From Candidatus Thorarchaeota archaeon MP8T_1 (GTDB lineage Archaea; Asgardarchaeota; Thorarchaeia; Thorarchaeales; Thorarchaeaceae), in the NCBI GenBank assembly GCA_002825465.1, contig PJER01000110.1:1-11683 (forward strand): a DNA stretch of 11,683 nucleotides, read 5' to 3'. A program made the position numbers and the translations under genes. The notes under the pieces are model-generated. The model made no database searches. It was not told the origin of the DNA and saw nothing but the letters and a program-made list of their open reading frames with translations. Position 1 is the first letter of the stretch; every line of letters starts with the position of its first letter. Shown here one piece after another: positions 10,791 to 11,683 of this stretch.

Positions 10791-11162
10791 ATGGAACTGA
10801 AGACTATAGAGTCTGGATTGAAGATGGTGCGCTTCAAGAAGAAGACGCGCGGACGCTATAATGAGCTATACCTGTTTGGCATCAACCTTGGACCGCATGT
10901 CTATATCAAGAAACGACTAATAAAATACCCTGAATATGAAATATGGCACGTCCCCTCACACAGTAGCTGGATCAGTGTTGGGGAAACGGCAACAGTTCCT
11001 TCAGCTTACTATCTTGTGAGACGAGAGCCGCAATTAGAAGAGGAGCATCCCCAGTATGCTGAAATTCTCTATTACGTAGAGCCAGGAAGAGAGTGGCGAT
11101 TTGCTATCGATGTGCTAACCGCCAAAGCAATTCAGCTAGGAAAAGAAAATGAACCTGAATGA
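10791..11162 (+). CDS. Hypothetical protein, 123 aa
   Basis: ATG 10791 is 3 bases past the previous stop, with an almost perfect SD (AAGGAGG at 10776-10782). The N-terminus is basic (KMVRFKKKTRGRYNE), then the sequence is beta-rich and aromatic (LYLFGINLGPHVYIKKR, YEIWHVPSHSSWISV, AYYLVRREPQ, EILYYVEPGREWRFAID), ending in a short helix (LTAKAIQLGKE). No motif was recognised. The Tyr/Trp-rich strands suggest a compact beta domain. The function is unknown. Confidence 0.75.
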   Translation: MELKTIESGLKMVRFKKKTRGRYNELYLFGINLGPHVYIKKRLIKYPEYEIWHVPSHSSWISVGETATVPSAYYLVRREPQLEEEHPQYAEILYYVEPGREWRFAIDVLTAKAIQLGKENEPE

Positions 11163-11472
11163 ATTTGAAACAGACCGACAGTTCAGAGATTACTTCGGCG
11201 CAAAGGCAGACTTCTTTCAGTGGATTGATGAGCAGATGGAGAACGGCTGGACTGTTAGAGGCATCCATACTCTAGGAAAGGATATGCCAGTAGATGTCCT
11301 GCTAACAAAAGAGCTTCCAGATGGGAAGATGTCACGCTGGAACAAGATGATCACCAGACCGAACATGCTCGAAGCTATCAGGGCAGCATCCGAGTTCACT
11401 AAGACGATAAAGGCAGATGACTATGAAAAGCAATGGCTTGACTCTCTCACCCAACAGCAAAGAGAGAAGTAA
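11149..11472 (+). CDS. Hypothetical protein, 107 aa
   Basis: AGGA (11138-11141) lies 7 bases before ATG 11149, which overlaps the previous gene by 14 bases. The protein has an N-terminal helical region (EFETDRQFRDYFGAKADFFQWIDEQMENG), a strand pair (WTVRGIHTLGKDMPVDVLLTKE) and C-terminal charged helices (NMLEAIRAASEFTKTIKADDYEKQWLDSL). There are no cysteines, no membrane segment and no family that I recognise. Confidence 0.75.
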   Translation: MNLNEFETDRQFRDYFGAKADFFQWIDEQMENGWTVRGIHTLGKDMPVDVLLTKELPDGKMSRWNKMITRPNMLEAIRAASEFTKTIKADDYEKQWLDSLTQQQREK

Positions 11473-11683
11473 ACAACTCATGAGGGCTTTCATTGAAGGT
11501 AATCCCAAAAAGGTGAGAGCTTTCATGGAAGACCCTCGTGAGAAGTGGGAGCGTATCTCTGATGAGTTGCATCGAGAAGACGAGCTTATTGTAGTAGCTA
11601 ACTACTGCCAACCGAAGTGGGATCGTATGCTCTCGCTCTATAAGTCCATGTATCCTGATGAGTTCGAGATTTACTTTGAAGGA
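11423..11683 (+). CDS. 5' part of unidentified gene (runs off window end)
   Basis: The frame stays open to the last base. Two starts are possible. ATG 11423 (AAAGG at 11409-11413, 9-base spacing, 50-base overlap with the previous gene) gives 87 visible residues. ATG 11480, 8 bases after the previous stop, gives 68. I favour 11423 because its SD is better and because the added residues (NSKERSKQLMRAFIEG) form a plausible continuous helix, but the later start is not excluded. The visible product is helical and charged: KKVRAFMEDPREKWERISDELH, then YCQPKWDRMLSLYKSMYPDEF. No motif is recognisable in this part. Confidence 0.6.
   Translation, partial: MKSNGLTLSPNSKERSKQLMRAFIEGNPKKVRAFMEDPREKWERISDELHREDELIVVANYCQPKWDRMLSLYKSMYPDEFEIYFEG

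Noticed and set aside
1..11683. Search for tRNA, rRNA, CRISPR arrays, insertion sequences, riboswitches and terminators
   Set aside because: No cloverleaf, no spaced repeats, no transposase or terminal inverted repeats, and no GC-rich stem followed by a T-run were seen. Non-coding space is limited to a few short gaps.

Overview
The window is a stretch of a tailed-bacteriophage genome (or a prophage or phage-derived contig). The evidence is strand-uniform, almost gap-free coding on the + strand, many very small ORFs joined by ATGA, TGATG or longer start/stop overlaps, strong Shine-Dalgarno (SD) sequences of the AGGAGG type, and an adjacent DnaC-like helicase loader and DnaB-like helicase core. 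I see no structural, lysis, integrase, tRNA or rRNA gene. The host cannot be named. Canonical SD sites and a consensus sigma70-type promoter indicate a bacterium. Arginine codons are overwhelmingly AGA/AGG (17 of 20 in the helicase gene, counted by hand).

Layout. 1-970: the 3' end of an unidentified gene, a small Cys-rich protein and two unidentified proteins. 971-3380: the replication module, made of an unidentified 149-aa protein, a zinc-binding AAA+ helicase loader, a replicative helicase reduced to its RecA-like motor, and a 91-aa protein. 3370-3422: the clearest regulatory site of the window, a consensus promoter whose -10 box lies inside an inverted repeat, directly upstream of a winged-helix regulator gene. 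3422-5552: the transcription unit led by that regulator, with a 34-aa membrane microprotein, an HNH-like zinc protein, a LexA-type DNA-binding domain without a protease, a suspicious pair of overlapping frames (5043-5335), and a basic zinc-ribbon protein. 5522-7169: an unidentified 223-aa protein and a GT-B-type glycosyltransferase. 7159-9548: ten small, translationally chained accessory genes, including a RanBP2-type zinc finger and a run of small helical or coiled-coil proteins. 9523-11683: a 311-aa protein with a C-terminal domain that I recognise from other phage proteins, a small protein resembling a piece of a terminase or helicase ATPase without its P-loop, and three unidentified genes, the last running off the end.

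How it may work together. The loader and helicase would start phage DNA replication using host or off-window primase. The regulator at 3422 may control its own operon through the promoter/operator at 3370-3407, and the LexA-like protein may be a second regulator. The glycosyltransferase may modify phage DNA or the host surface, but nothing in the window decides between these. About two thirds of the genes have no function that I can assign from sequence.
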